Positions 15,952 to 23,565 are shown, counted from the first letter of the stretch. The stretch: 35,907 nt of DNA from an uncultured Bacilli bacterium (GCA_947631655.1 CANRME010000003.1:1-35907), one strand, 5' to 3'. The notes: generated by a model not told the origin, from the sequence alone. Numbers and translations: made by a program.

Positions 15952-17190
15952 ATGAAAAAAACTATGGTTGAATTATTTGCTGGTGTTGGTGGTTTCCGTT
16001 GTGGATTAAATCATGTGGAATTAAAAGATGGTAAGACTATAGAAAATGGCAATTGGAAATGTCTTTGGGCAAATCAGTGGGAACCAGCTACTAAGTCGCA
16101 AGAAGCATATGATTGCTATGCTAAGAGATTTGGTGCTGAAGATGTATCAAATGTAGATATATTTGAAGTTGATAAACATGATATACCAGACCATACACTA
16201 TTAGTTGGTGGATTCCCTTGTCAGGACTATTCTGTTGCTCAAACTCTTTCAAATAGTAAAGGAATAGAAGGTAAAAAAGGAGTTCTTTGGTGGGCTATAG
16301 AAGAAACACTAGCTATTAAAAAGCCACCATTTGTACTATTAGAAAATGTTGATAGATTACTATTGTCTCCTGCTAAACAAAGAGGAAGAGATTTTGGAAT
16401 GATTTTAAGAAGTTTCTATGAAAATGGTTATGATGTAGAATGGAGGGTAATCAATGCCGGAGAATATGGTCTCCCACAAAAACGTAGAAGAACTTATATT
16501 TTTGCTTATCATAAATCAACAAAGTATTATAAAAAAATGCAAAAAATTTCTGACTATGATGTGATTTTTTCTGATGGTATGTTTGTACAACAATTTCCTA
16601 TTAAACAAAGTTATGAAGAAATAACTGAATCTAATATTTCAGAATATAAAGATTTAGTAGAAGTAAGCAATTTATTTAAGTGTAATTTTTATAATGCAGG
16701 AATTATGAAAAATGGAGGTATTTATACAGTTAAAGTAAAAGCAGATTATAATTTGGTTTATCCACTAAGAAATATTCGTGAAGAAGAGCCAGTAGATGAA
16801 AAATATTTCTTAAGTAAAGAACAGATAGAGAAATTTGCATTCTTAAAGGGTAGTAAAAAAATCCCTAGAGTTAAGCCAAATGGTGAACCATACTTTTACT
16901 CAGAAGGAGCTATGCCATTCCCTGATAATTTAGATGCACCAGCTAGGACAATGCTTACTAGCGAAAGTGGAATTAGTAGAACAACCCATGTTATTGAGGA
17001 CTTTAAAACAAAAAAAACAAGACTTCTTACTCCAAGAGAATGTGAAAGAATAAATGGGTTCCCAGATGATTGGACTAATACAGGAATGTCTGATAAAAGA
17101 AGATATTTTATGATGGGAAATGCTTTAGTTGTTGGGGTAATTAAAAAAATTGGTGTTGAATTAGAGAAAATAATAGATGATGAAAATTAA
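15952..17190 (+). CDS. C5-cytosine DNA methyltransferase (M.Sau3AI-like)
   Basis: A 412-residue enzyme transferring a methyl group from S-adenosylmethionine to cytosine C5. Motif I is FAGVGGFRCGL (9-19), motif IV GGFPCQDYS with catalytic Cys90, motif VI ENVDRLL (131-137), motif VIII QKRRR (176-180), and motif X 'MMGNALVVGV' near the end. Residues between VIII and IX form the target-recognition region. The length equals that I recall for M.Sau3AI (412), and the adjacent Sau3AI-type endonuclease makes GATC with m5C the likely target; this is inference. AGGAGG precedes the ATG. It is divergent from the restriction arm, so protection and cutting are transcribed from opposite strands of a shared ~180 bp region. 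An intrinsic terminator follows before the next gene. Confidence 0.9.
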   Translation: MKKTMVELFAGVGGFRCGLNHVELKDGKTIENGNWKCLWANQWEPATKSQEAYDCYAKRFGAEDVSNVDIFEVDKHDIPDHTLLVGGFPCQDYSVAQTLSNSKGIEGKKGVLWWAIEETLAIKKPPFVLLENVDRLLLSPAKQRGRDFGMILRSFYENGYDVEWRVINAGEYGLPQKRRRTYIFAYHKSTKYYKKMQKISDYDVIFSDGMFVQQFPIKQSYEEITESNISEYKDLVEVSNLFKCNFYNAGIMKNGGIYTVKVKADYNLVYPLRNIREEEPVDEKYFLSKEQIEKFAFLKGSKKIPRVKPNGEPYFYSEGAMPFPDNLDAPARTMLTSESGISRTTHVIEDFKTKKTRLLTPRECERINGFPDDWTNTGMSDKRRYFMMGNALVVGVIKKIGVELEKIIDDEN

Positions 17191-17216
17191 TTATTATGTT
17201 ATAATTAAAATAACTG

Positions 17217-17247
17217 AGATATCATTAAAATTATGATATCTTTTTTT
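17217..17247 (+). terminator. Terminator after the methyltransferase gene
   Basis: Perfect 9-bp stem AGATATCAT (17217-17225) / ATGATATCT (17233-17241), then T7. It separates the methyltransferase from the nuclease-kinase pair in the same direction. Confidence 0.85.
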
Positions 17248-17297
17248 AGTAATACTACTTTTTAAAAGTAATGTTGTCATGAATGAGAGGTTTTTTT

Positions 17298-18566
17298 ATG
17301 AGATTATTTAATGGTAATCAAATTGATGACTATATGAGAGAAATATGGGAGAAAATAAGAGAAGATATTAACAATATACCTGATCAAGATATTTTGTCAC
17401 TCGATATCAACGATTTTGTTTCTTATTATTATGACAAATACCATGTTGAACCAATAACTCTTTTAAAAGAAGAAATTAATTCATCGATTGAAGAAACAAA
17501 AATAAAAAAAGATAATCCATTTTATAGAGATTTTGGTTATGGACTAGAGCAAAAATATTTTCTTGTCGATGGTTATAGAATTTATTATGATATTCCTTTT
17601 AATGGCGAATCCGATTTACTTTTTTTACAACCAACTATGAGGATATTAAAAAAATTTGAAATAGATAATATTAAAAATAGAAATAGTATGGATTATTTGC
17701 CTTTTATTTGCTTTTCAGTAGAAATAGAGGCACAAAAATTAGATGAAAGTGATAATCCACAACAATTAATAGATGATAACTTTAAGAGAGAATTTAGTAG
17801 TTATGAATCAATGATTTCAAATGTTAATGTTTCAATAAATAACTTTAATTCTAACCTAAAAAATAAAGTTAATGAGTTATTAACTGAAAAGTATAATAAA
17901 AGTAGTAAATTTTCTTCTTTAATGAGTAAAATAAATATTCCTTTAAAAAGGAATGATAAAGCTCCAAATGTAACTCCTTTAACATTAAATATAAAGAAAG
18001 AACCTATTAAATATCCAGAAAAAAAGAATGTTAGTATTGACTATTGCGTTTCAGAAGATGACTATATAAACATCAAAGAAATTATCAGTCAATCCTGTAT
18101 TTCTTTTGAAAGCACTTCTCTAACTTTTTGTAAATTAAGTGAAGAAGAACTAAGAGATGTAATTCTTTCTAACTTAAATACTCATTATGATAATAAAGCA
18201 ACTGGAGAAACATTTAGTAAAGTAGGAAAAACTGACATTAGGATTCAGTTTGATAATAAGGCTGCTTATATTGCAGAATGTAAAATATGGCATGGTATTA
18301 GTGAGTTTAAAAAGGCAGTTTCTCAATTATTTAGTTATACTAGGTGGAGAGATGTCAAAACTTCACTAATCATATTCAATAAGGATGTTAAAAACTTTTC
18401 TACAGTTTTATCTAAAATAGATAATGAATTACATACTAACGAACTGTGCATTAATGTTCAAAACATTGAAAAAAATTGTTGGCAATGTACTTTTAAAAAA
18501 TATAGTGATTGTGATGAATTAATTCAATTAAATATTCTTGTATGTGATTTATTTGCTGATAATTGA
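17298..18566 (+). CDS. PD-(D/E)XK nuclease of a restriction-associated family
   Basis: A 422-residue protein from ATG 17298 (GAGAGG seven bases upstream; an earlier ATG at 17283 lies just before that site). The C-terminal region (about 290-390) reads 'ELRDVILSNLNTHYDNKATGETFSKVGKTDIRIQFDNKAAYIAECKIWHG', giving GKTD...ECK of the PD-(D/E)XK fold, then 'QLFSYTRWRDVKTSLIIFNK', a block I associate with nucleases in R-M and defence loci. The N-terminal 280 residues have a soluble alpha/beta segment and a helical linker I do not recognise. It sits behind the methyltransferase terminator and 22 bp before the kinase gene, so nuclease and kinase probably form their own unit. Possible roles: a modification-dependent nuclease, or a back-up effector when the R-M core is evaded. 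Confidence 0.7.
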   Translation: MRLFNGNQIDDYMREIWEKIREDINNIPDQDILSLDINDFVSYYYDKYHVEPITLLKEEINSSIEETKIKKDNPFYRDFGYGLEQKYFLVDGYRIYYDIPFNGESDLLFLQPTMRILKKFEIDNIKNRNSMDYLPFICFSVEIEAQKLDESDNPQQLIDDNFKREFSSYESMISNVNVSINNFNSNLKNKVNELLTEKYNKSSKFSSLMSKINIPLKRNDKAPNVTPLTLNIKKEPIKYPEKKNVSIDYCVSEDDYINIKEIISQSCISFESTSLTFCKLSEEELRDVILSNLNTHYDNKATGETFSKVGKTDIRIQFDNKAAYIAECKIWHGISEFKKAVSQLFSYTRWRDVKTSLIIFNKDVKNFSTVLSKIDNELHTNELCINVQNIEKNCWQCTFKKYSDCDELIQLNILVCDLFADN

Positions 18567-18588
18567 TTGAAAACAGGAGATGATTAAC

Positions 18589-20130
18589 TTGGACGACAAA
18601 AAATTAGAATTGATTTTAAAACATTTTATAGAGTTTGAAGAATTAGATTTTTCTCCAAAACAAAAATATTTAGATTTGTATAGTGATTATGATGAGAAAT
18701 TAAAAATGATTTTTGTTTACTTTCACCAAAGTTTAAATAGTTTGCTTGAATATATGAATAGCCGTGGTGCAGGTGCTCACTATACAGCAAATGAAAGTCG
18801 TGAACTAATATATTTAATTGATAAAATTAGAGAATTAAAAATGATTTTAGAAAAAACAAATTATTCTTTTGCTATAGATGATACATATGAAGAGTGGATG
18901 AATAACTGCGACAGTTTTTTATCACAATCAGGTGGAAGTGAAATACCTAGTGATTATAAAAGAGTTATTTTGAAAAATTATGATAAGATTTTTATTTTAA
19001 CAAATCAATCAAACACTAGTAATATTTCTAATAAAATAAAGTATACTTTGAAAGGTACAGGTGCTTTTGCAAAGGTATACTCTTATAACGAACCTCTATC
19101 AGGTAAAAAATTTGCTCTAAAAAGATTAAACAAAGACATTATCGGAAAAGAATTAGATAGATTTAAACTAGAATTTGAAAAGATGAATCAAATTAACAAT
19201 CCATATATTTTAAAAGCATATTCTTATGATGATAAAACTAATAGTTACATAATGGAATATTGTGACTGTACATTAAAAAAATTTATAGATGAGAACAACA
19301 ATAAACAATATATGGATGAAAAATATAGAAAAAATATTGCACTTCAATTTTTAAGAGGATTAAAATATTTACATTCCAAGGACTTATTACATAGAGATTT
19401 GAGTTTAAATAACGTTTTAATAAAACAATATGATGATCAATTTATCGTTGTTAAAATAGCAGATTTTGGTTTAATAAAGGATCTTAATTTGGATTTGACA
19501 AGTACTGATTCTGAAATAAGAGGAACAATTATTGATGATACTTTAACAAGTTTTAAAGATTATAATAAAAAAAATGAGATATATGCTATTGGTGTTATTT
19601 TATGGTTCATCTTTACAGGTAAACATAACTTGTCTCAAATAGATAATTCTAAAATAGGTAATATTGTAAAAAAATGTATTGATAGGGATCATAGTAAGAG
19701 ATATGATAACGTTGATGAAATTATAAAAGATGTTATTGATATTAACCATGATATACCTAATCAATTACCAAAAAAAGAATTAGGTTTAAAAACAATTGCT
19801 TCATTTTCGCAAATGACGGGTTTAGAATATGGAATTGATAAATATGGATTTGATTTTATTCGTGCCATGGTGGAAGATACTATTAATAATCAATTAATTT
19901 ATACACATGATTTGGTTGGGGAAAGATTTCAAACAACAGATGGTAAGTTTATTATTGAATTATCAAAAATACCAAATAGAGAAAAAATATATATTAAAGA
20001 TTCCTTTAATAAATTATTGACAGATAAGTATATTAAATCTTTAAATTCAGAAAACTCTCTTTTTGAATTAACAAAAAAAGGATACGAAATTTATGATTTA
20101 TTTAAAAAAAATGGATTTAAGTATTCATAG
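18589..20130 (+). CDS. Eukaryotic-type Ser/Thr protein kinase with extra N- and C-terminal domains
   Basis: A 513-residue protein. I place the start at TTG 18589 because AGGAG (18575-18579) is nine bases upstream; ATG 18580 would directly touch that site. The kinase core (about 155-390) has the glycine loop GTGAFAKV, the ATP lysine in FALKRL, HRDLSLNN (catalytic Asp and Asn present), ADFGLIKD and 'NEIYAIGVILWFIFTG'. The activation segment lacks a clear APE. About 150 residues before the core hold a helical domain ('SRGAGAHYTANESRELIYLIDKIRELK') I do not recognise, and about 110 after it resemble a winged-helix tail ending in 'LTKKGYEIYDLFKKNG'. No membrane segment or PASTA domain, so it is cytosolic, unlike PrkC. 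Kinases occur in defence (PglW, Stk2), where they trigger growth arrest; that role here is inferred from context. Confidence 0.85.
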   Translation: MDDKKLELILKHFIEFEELDFSPKQKYLDLYSDYDEKLKMIFVYFHQSLNSLLEYMNSRGAGAHYTANESRELIYLIDKIRELKMILEKTNYSFAIDDTYEEWMNNCDSFLSQSGGSEIPSDYKRVILKNYDKIFILTNQSNTSNISNKIKYTLKGTGAFAKVYSYNEPLSGKKFALKRLNKDIIGKELDRFKLEFEKMNQINNPYILKAYSYDDKTNSYIMEYCDCTLKKFIDENNNKQYMDEKYRKNIALQFLRGLKYLHSKDLLHRDLSLNNVLIKQYDDQFIVVKIADFGLIKDLNLDLTSTDSEIRGTIIDDTLTSFKDYNKKNEIYAIGVILWFIFTGKHNLSQIDNSKIGNIVKKCIDRDHSKRYDNVDEIIKDVIDINHDIPNQLPKKELGLKTIASFSQMTGLEYGIDKYGFDFIRAMVEDTINNQLIYTHDLVGERFQTTDGKFIIELSKIPNREKIYIKDSFNKLLTDKYIKSLNSENSLFELTKKGYEIYDLFKKNGFKYS

Positions 20131-20279
20131 AACGTCAAGCTTGTATATTTTAAAGATGTATGATACAATGACCTTGCCGTTGGAGTTAATCCAGTTTAAT
20201 TTTAGAAAATGTGTTGTATAATCAAGTCAACACCCTGCCAAGACAAGCATTCGCTTATTATAGCGATTTATTATAAAGT

Positions 20280-20306
20280 ATCTAGTATTTTTACTAGATT
20301 TTTTTA
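20280..20306 (+). terminator. Terminator near the island's right border
   Basis: Perfect 8-bp stem ATCTAGTA (20280-20287) / TACTAGAT (20292-20299) around TTTT, followed by T6. It would end transcription of the nuclease-kinase unit. Confidence 0.8.
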
Positions 20307-20381
20307 TTTTCAATATGCGCCATCTAAAACAAAATCACATTCTTTATTGCAATATTTAATCTTAAGTCTTTTAAAATTTTT

Positions 20382-20408
20382 TGTAACCATTATCGAAAAT
20401 AAAACGTC
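20382..20408 (+). promoter_or_regulatory. ECF-type promoter before the sigma-factor gene
   Basis: TGTAAC (20382-20387), 17 bases, CGTC (20405-20408): close to the -35 AAC / -10 CGTC pattern of group IV sigma factors and so a candidate autoregulated promoter. A SigA-like TATAAT at 20411-20416 overlaps downstream but has a poor -35. Confidence 0.5.
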
Positions 20409-20440
20409 TATATAATGAGTCGACTTAATGGAGGTAGCAA

Positions 20441-20920
20441 TTGAAAAATAATATTAACTTTAAAATAGAAACAATCATTGATGAATATTCAAATTATATT
20501 TTTAAAATTGTAAACAACATTGTTAGTACTTCTCTACCATATCAAGATAAAGAGGAAATAGTAGCAGATGTATTTTTTCTGTTATGGAAAAATCAAGAAT
20601 ATATTAATAAAGATTTAAAATCATATCTCGCCGCTATTGCTAAAAACTCTGCATATTCCAAACTTCGAAATAAAAAAATCACTCTTGAATTAAAAGATGA
20701 ATTAATTACGGATAATTTAACTTTTGATACAGATAACGTGATTGATGAAATACTTGTAAGACAGAAAATAGAGGAATTAAGTGAAATAGAAAAAACTATT
20801 TTTACTCTTTATTATGTCGATGGATACAAAATAAAAGAAATTGCCAAAAAATTAAAATTAAGTTCTAGTGGAATAAAGATGAAACTCTATCGGATTAGAA
20901 AAAAATTAAAGGAGGAATAG
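20441..20920 (+). CDS. ECF-type (group IV) RNA polymerase sigma factor
   Basis: A 159-residue protein with only sigma regions 2 and 4. Region 2 covers about residues 8-75 ('YIFKIVNNIVS...EEIVADVFFLLWKN...DLKSYLAAIAKNSAYSKLR'); region 4 covers about 100-155, with the helix-turn-helix 'FTLYYVDGYKIKEIAKKLKLSSSGIKMKLYRIRKKL'. It starts with TTG at 20441 after GGAGGT. The next gene starts one base after its stop, with the ribosome site inside the sigma gene, so sigma factor and partner are translated together, as with sigma/anti-sigma pairs. The upstream sequence has an ECF-like promoter, suggesting autoregulation. It would direct transcription in response to an envelope signal. Confidence 0.88.
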   Translation: MKNNINFKIETIIDEYSNYIFKIVNNIVSTSLPYQDKEEIVADVFFLLWKNQEYINKDLKSYLAAIAKNSAYSKLRNKKITLELKDELITDNLTFDTDNVIDEILVRQKIEELSEIEKTIFTLYYVDGYKIKEIAKKLKLSSSGIKMKLYRIRKKLKEE

Positions 20921-20921
20921 T

Positions 20922-21326
20922 ATGAATCAATTTGATACTCACCAAATAAAAGAGATAACAAATCAATTAATTGGTTATGAAAATTTTAAAAGGGAGGAAA
21001 AAATGAAAAAAAGAAAACTACGAAATATTGTTTTTGTATTTGTAGGAATCATTTTACTAGGTATCAGTACCATGACGGTCAATGCGTTAACAAATAATGC
21101 GGTAGATGAAGCCATTAAAAAAATGATACCATTTAAAATTGTTAGTAAAAACGAGGAAGATATGAAAAATGCAACTTGTACCGAACTAGACAATGGAAAT
21201 GTTTCTTGTACTATTGAGCAAGAATCAGAAAATGGGGATAATAAATTTGAAATAACGGTGGAGTATGATCCAACTTATGATAAAACAAAAGGGGAAACAT
21301 TTTTGTATGAATATAGTGCAAAATAG
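20922..21326 (+). CDS. One-TM partner of the ECF sigma factor (candidate anti-sigma)
   Basis: A 134-residue protein: a short cytoplasmic part (1-33, ending in KMKKRKLR), one membrane helix (about 34-55) and an outside domain of about 80 residues with two cysteines (ATCTELDNGNVSCTIE) that could form a disulfide. There is no zinc anti-sigma motif (HxxxCxxC). The start is set by GGAGGAATAGT at the end of the sigma gene. Position and topology fit a membrane anti-sigma factor that releases the sigma factor on an outside signal, but the cytoplasmic part is short for one; a co-expressed target or sensor protein is an alternative. Confidence 0.6.
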   Translation: MNQFDTHQIKEITNQLIGYENFKREEKMKKRKLRNIVFVFVGIILLGISTMTVNALTNNAVDEAIKKMIPFKIVSKNEEDMKNATCTELDNGNVSCTIEQESENGDNKFEITVEYDPTYDKTKGETFLYEYSAK

Positions 21327-21364
21327 TATTTGAAATAAACGACTAATTTTAAATAAATCATTAG

Positions 21365-21398
21365 GCAAGCGGTCAGGAATATATCGTTTGCTCTTTTT
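21365..21398 (+). terminator. Weak terminator after the sigma-factor operon
   Basis: GCAAGCG (21365-21371) and CGTTTGC (21385-21391) pair with one G-T across 13 bases, then TCTTTTT. An extended -10 (TGGTATAAT, TATAAT at 21403-21408) follows at once, but without a clear -35 or gene start nearby. Confidence 0.5.
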
Positions 21399-21509
21399 GT
21401 GGTATAATTTTAACAAAATGAATAGTATTTTGGAGCGGAAACAACTCTGTATCAGATTTTCTTTTTCGCTAGTATCTTTGGTACAGAAACGATAAAAATT
21501 CTATTGACA

Positions 21510-21552
21510 TAATGTAGATTTTAATATTTCTTTAATTTTTGTGATATATACT
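21510..21552 (+). promoter_or_regulatory. Response-regulator promoter with TAAT direct repeats
   Basis: TAAT repeats start at 21510, 21522 and 21533 (spacing 12 and 11), covering the -35 region of a -10 TATACT (21547-21552). The last repeat begins 14 bases before the -10. The same arrangement occurs before the permease gene, so this is a likely binding site of the encoded OmpR-type regulator. Confidence 0.6.
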
Positions 21553-21574
21553 TTTAGAAGTTGGAGGTGGTAAG

Positions 21575-22252
21575 ATGAGAATTTTAGTTGTGGAAGATGA
21601 AGAAACAATCGCTGATATTATAGCGACAAAACTACGATGCGAAAAATATGAAGTTGATACAAGTTATGATGGCGAAGAGGGGTTATATAATGCCATCTCA
21701 AACATATATAATCTAATCATTCTTGATATCATGTTACCTAAAATGAATGGTTTAGAAATACTAAAAGAAATAAAAGAAAATGATATAAATGCGAAAGTCA
21801 TCATACTTACTGCCAAATCGGAACTGGATGATAAACTAAAAGGCTTTGATACTGGAGCAGATGATTATGTAACAAAACCTTTTCATATCGAAGAATTAAT
21901 TGCGAGGGTAAATGTTCAATTACGAAATAAAGGAAATCATAAAGTAAAAGATACATTAGAATATAGTGATTTATCCCTAAATATTAGAACTTCTACCCTA
22001 ACTTGTAAAAATACCAATGAGTCAATCAATATTCCTTATCGAGAATTCTTACTACTGGAATATTTTATGAATAATAGAGAACAAATTATATCAAAAGAAC
22101 AAATTTATGATAAAGTTTGGGGAATTGATACAGATTATGAGTCCAATAATTTAGAGGCATACTTATCTTTTTTAAGAAAGAAAATAAAAATTATTGGATC
22201 AAAAGTAGGCATTAAAGCCGTTCGTAATTTAGGTTATAAAATGGAGGAATAA
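21575..22252 (+). CDS. OmpR/PhoB-family response regulator
   Basis: A 225-residue two-domain regulator. The receiver domain has the acidic pair in 'VVEDEE', phosphorylation site D51 in 'NLIILDIMLPKMNGLE', the switch Thr/Ala in 'IILTAKS' and the conserved Lys in 'DYVTKPF' (K101). The C-terminal winged helix (about 130-225) ends in 'VGIKAVRNLGYKMEE', normal for the OmpR group ('VRGVGYR' equivalent). The ribosome site is GGAGGTGG. The kinase gene starts six bases after its stop, and a permease and ABC ATPase follow. TAAT direct repeats before this gene and before the permease gene suggest it activates both. Likely signal: cell-envelope damage or a peptide substrate of the transporter. Confidence 0.93.
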   Translation: MRILVVEDEETIADIIATKLRCEKYEVDTSYDGEEGLYNAISNIYNLIILDIMLPKMNGLEILKEIKENDINAKVIILTAKSELDDKLKGFDTGADDYVTKPFHIEELIARVNVQLRNKGNHKVKDTLEYSDLSLNIRTSTLTCKNTNESINIPYREFLLLEYFMNNREQIISKEQIYDKVWGIDTDYESNNLEAYLSFLRKKIKIIGSKVGIKAVRNLGYKMEE

Positions 22253-22258
22253 AGGGAT

Positions 22259-23488
22259 ATGGAAAACTTAAAGAAGAAAACATTTTTTACCATTTTTATT
22301 ATCATCTCTTTATTCGCTATGTTTTTCGCTACTTTCTTTCATATTCAAACCTATCATAGAGAATATATTGGAATCTTAAATAATTTAACAAAGATGAGAA
22401 ATTTAACCAATCAAAGACCTGAACCTTTTGATAAAGAAATGAAACCGATAAATGATGATCTACACAATAGAAAAGTGATGGATTATGAAGTTTATACTTT
22501 TATCTTAAACGATAATAATGATATTGTTGATAAAATAAGTCACAGTGATAATACGATTAGTGAAGAAATCACAACTAAAGCGAAAAATATTATTGATAAT
22601 AATAACAAAAGTAAAGTAAAAATTGGATTTTTATATTGGAATAAATATGCTTACAATTATGAAGAAGGGAAATCTTTAACAATTGTAAATATTTCTAATA
22701 CTAGAAATATGTTACTCACGAACTTACTAATCTCCTTATTATTAGTAGGTATTGGGGAACTAGTTATTTATATCATTTCTAAAAAAATAACAGAATGGAT
22801 TACGAAACCAGTTCTTGAAAGTTTTCATAGAGAAAAAGAATTTGTTGCGAATGCTTCTCATGAACTAAAAACTCCACTTGCTGTTATGATGGCAAATATT
22901 GATTGTTTAGATGTGAATAAGAAAAACGAAAAATGGATTAATAACTTAAAAAGTGAATCGGATCGAATGAGCAATTTAATAACAAGATTACTTGATTTAT
23001 CGAAAACGGAATACTTAAAAAAAGAGAATTTTAGTAAAAATGATATTTCTATGATTATAGAGAAAAGAGCGTTAATATTTGAAAGTTTAGCATACGAAAA
23101 AAATATAACCATAGAAACGAATATTGCTGAAAAAGTAAATCTCTTTTGCCATAAAGAAAGCATCGATGAATTAGCGTCTATTTTAATTGATAATGCGATA
23201 AGTCACGGAAAAGAAAATAGTAAAATTCAAGTGAACCTTACAAGTAATAAATCGGAAATAAAATTAGAAGTAACTAACAAGGGTGACCCTATACCACCTG
23301 ATGAATGTGAAAAAATATTTGAGAGATTTTATCGAAATGATAAAAGTCATAATCGTAAAAGTGGAAGATATGGCTTAGGTCTTGCCATTGCCAAGAATAT
23401 TGTAAAAGCCCATAATGGTAATATTCGAGCTTATTCCAAAGATGGAACTACGACTTTTGAAGTGGATTTTAAAACAAATGAACATTAA
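22259..23488 (+). CDS. Sensor histidine kinase
   Basis: A 409-residue membrane kinase. Two membrane helices (about 9-28 and 151-174) bracket an outside sensor segment of about 120 residues. The dimerisation domain carries 'FVANASHELKTPLAVM' with phospho-His201; the ATPase domain has 'ELASILIDNAISHG' (N box), 'GDPIPPDECEKIFERFYR' (F region) and 'GRYGLGLAIAKNIVKAHNG' (G box). No HAMP domain is obvious; the second helix runs straight into the dimerisation helix through about 20 residues. It follows the regulator by six bases and is the cognate kinase. The medium-size sensor domain differs from the tiny one of BceS-type kinases, so it likely senses an outside ligand directly. Confidence 0.93.
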   Translation: MENLKKKTFFTIFIIISLFAMFFATFFHIQTYHREYIGILNNLTKMRNLTNQRPEPFDKEMKPINDDLHNRKVMDYEVYTFILNDNNDIVDKISHSDNTISEEITTKAKNIIDNNNKSKVKIGFLYWNKYAYNYEEGKSLTIVNISNTRNMLLTNLLISLLLVGIGELVIYIISKKITEWITKPVLESFHREKEFVANASHELKTPLAVMMANIDCLDVNKKNEKWINNLKSESDRMSNLITRLLDLSKTEYLKKENFSKNDISMIIEKRALIFESLAYEKNITIETNIAEKVNLFCHKESIDELASILIDNAISHGKENSKIQVNLTSNKSEIKLEVTNKGDPIPPDECEKIFERFYRNDKSHNRKSGRYGLGLAIAKNIVKAHNGNIRAYSKDGTTTFEVDFKTNEH

Positions 23489-23498
23489 CGAAAAAAAG

Positions 23499-23540
23499 TT
23501 AATGTTTTTTAATGTTTCTTTAATATTTACATAATAAAAT
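23499..23540 (+). promoter_or_regulatory. Permease promoter with the same TAAT direct repeats
   Basis: TAAT repeats start at 23500, 23510 and 23521 (spacing 10 and 11), with -10 TAAAAT at 23535-23540, again 14 bases after the start of the last repeat. The shared core TTTCTTTAAT also occurs at the response-regulator promoter. Confidence 0.6.
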
Positions 23541-23565
23541 GATATTGTTTTCAAGGAGGAAGATT

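Larger units (their letters stand above)
3453..20200. mobile_element. AT-rich integrated island with serine recombinase and defence cargo
   Basis: From just after the tRNA-Trp terminator to about the end of the kinase gene the sequence is markedly more AT-rich than the flanks. It contains typical element genes: two Xre regulators, a replication-initiator-like protein, a large serine recombinase, and a block of restriction and other defence genes. Beyond about 20200 the gene set is ordinary chromosomal signalling and transport. No convincing long direct repeat marks the ends; only an 8-base match (CCCTGCCA at 3355-3362 and 20233-20240) was seen, so both borders are approximate. Confidence 0.6.
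20131..20440. other. Island right border and leader of the sigma-factor operon
   Basis: No gene supported. It holds a small hairpin (TCGCT/AGCGA at about 20251-20266), a terminator at 20280-20306, an 8-base copy of the tRNA-Trp 3' end (CCCTGCCA, 20233-20240) and the promoter of the sigma gene. The change from very AT-rich to ordinary composition falls within it. Confidence 0.5.

Noticed and set aside
18580-18588. ATG at 18580 as the kinase start
   Set aside because: It touches the AGGAG site with no spacing; TTG 18589 has the right distance.
20209-20415. 68-residue open frame at the island's right border
   Set aside because: No ribosome site, sequence is Ser/Phe/Ile-rich and unlike a protein, and the frame runs through a terminator and the sigma promoter.
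23539-23565. Earlier start for the permease
   Set aside because: The extra residues are encoded by the promoter/ribosome-site region; ATG 23566 has AAGGAGGA at the right distance.
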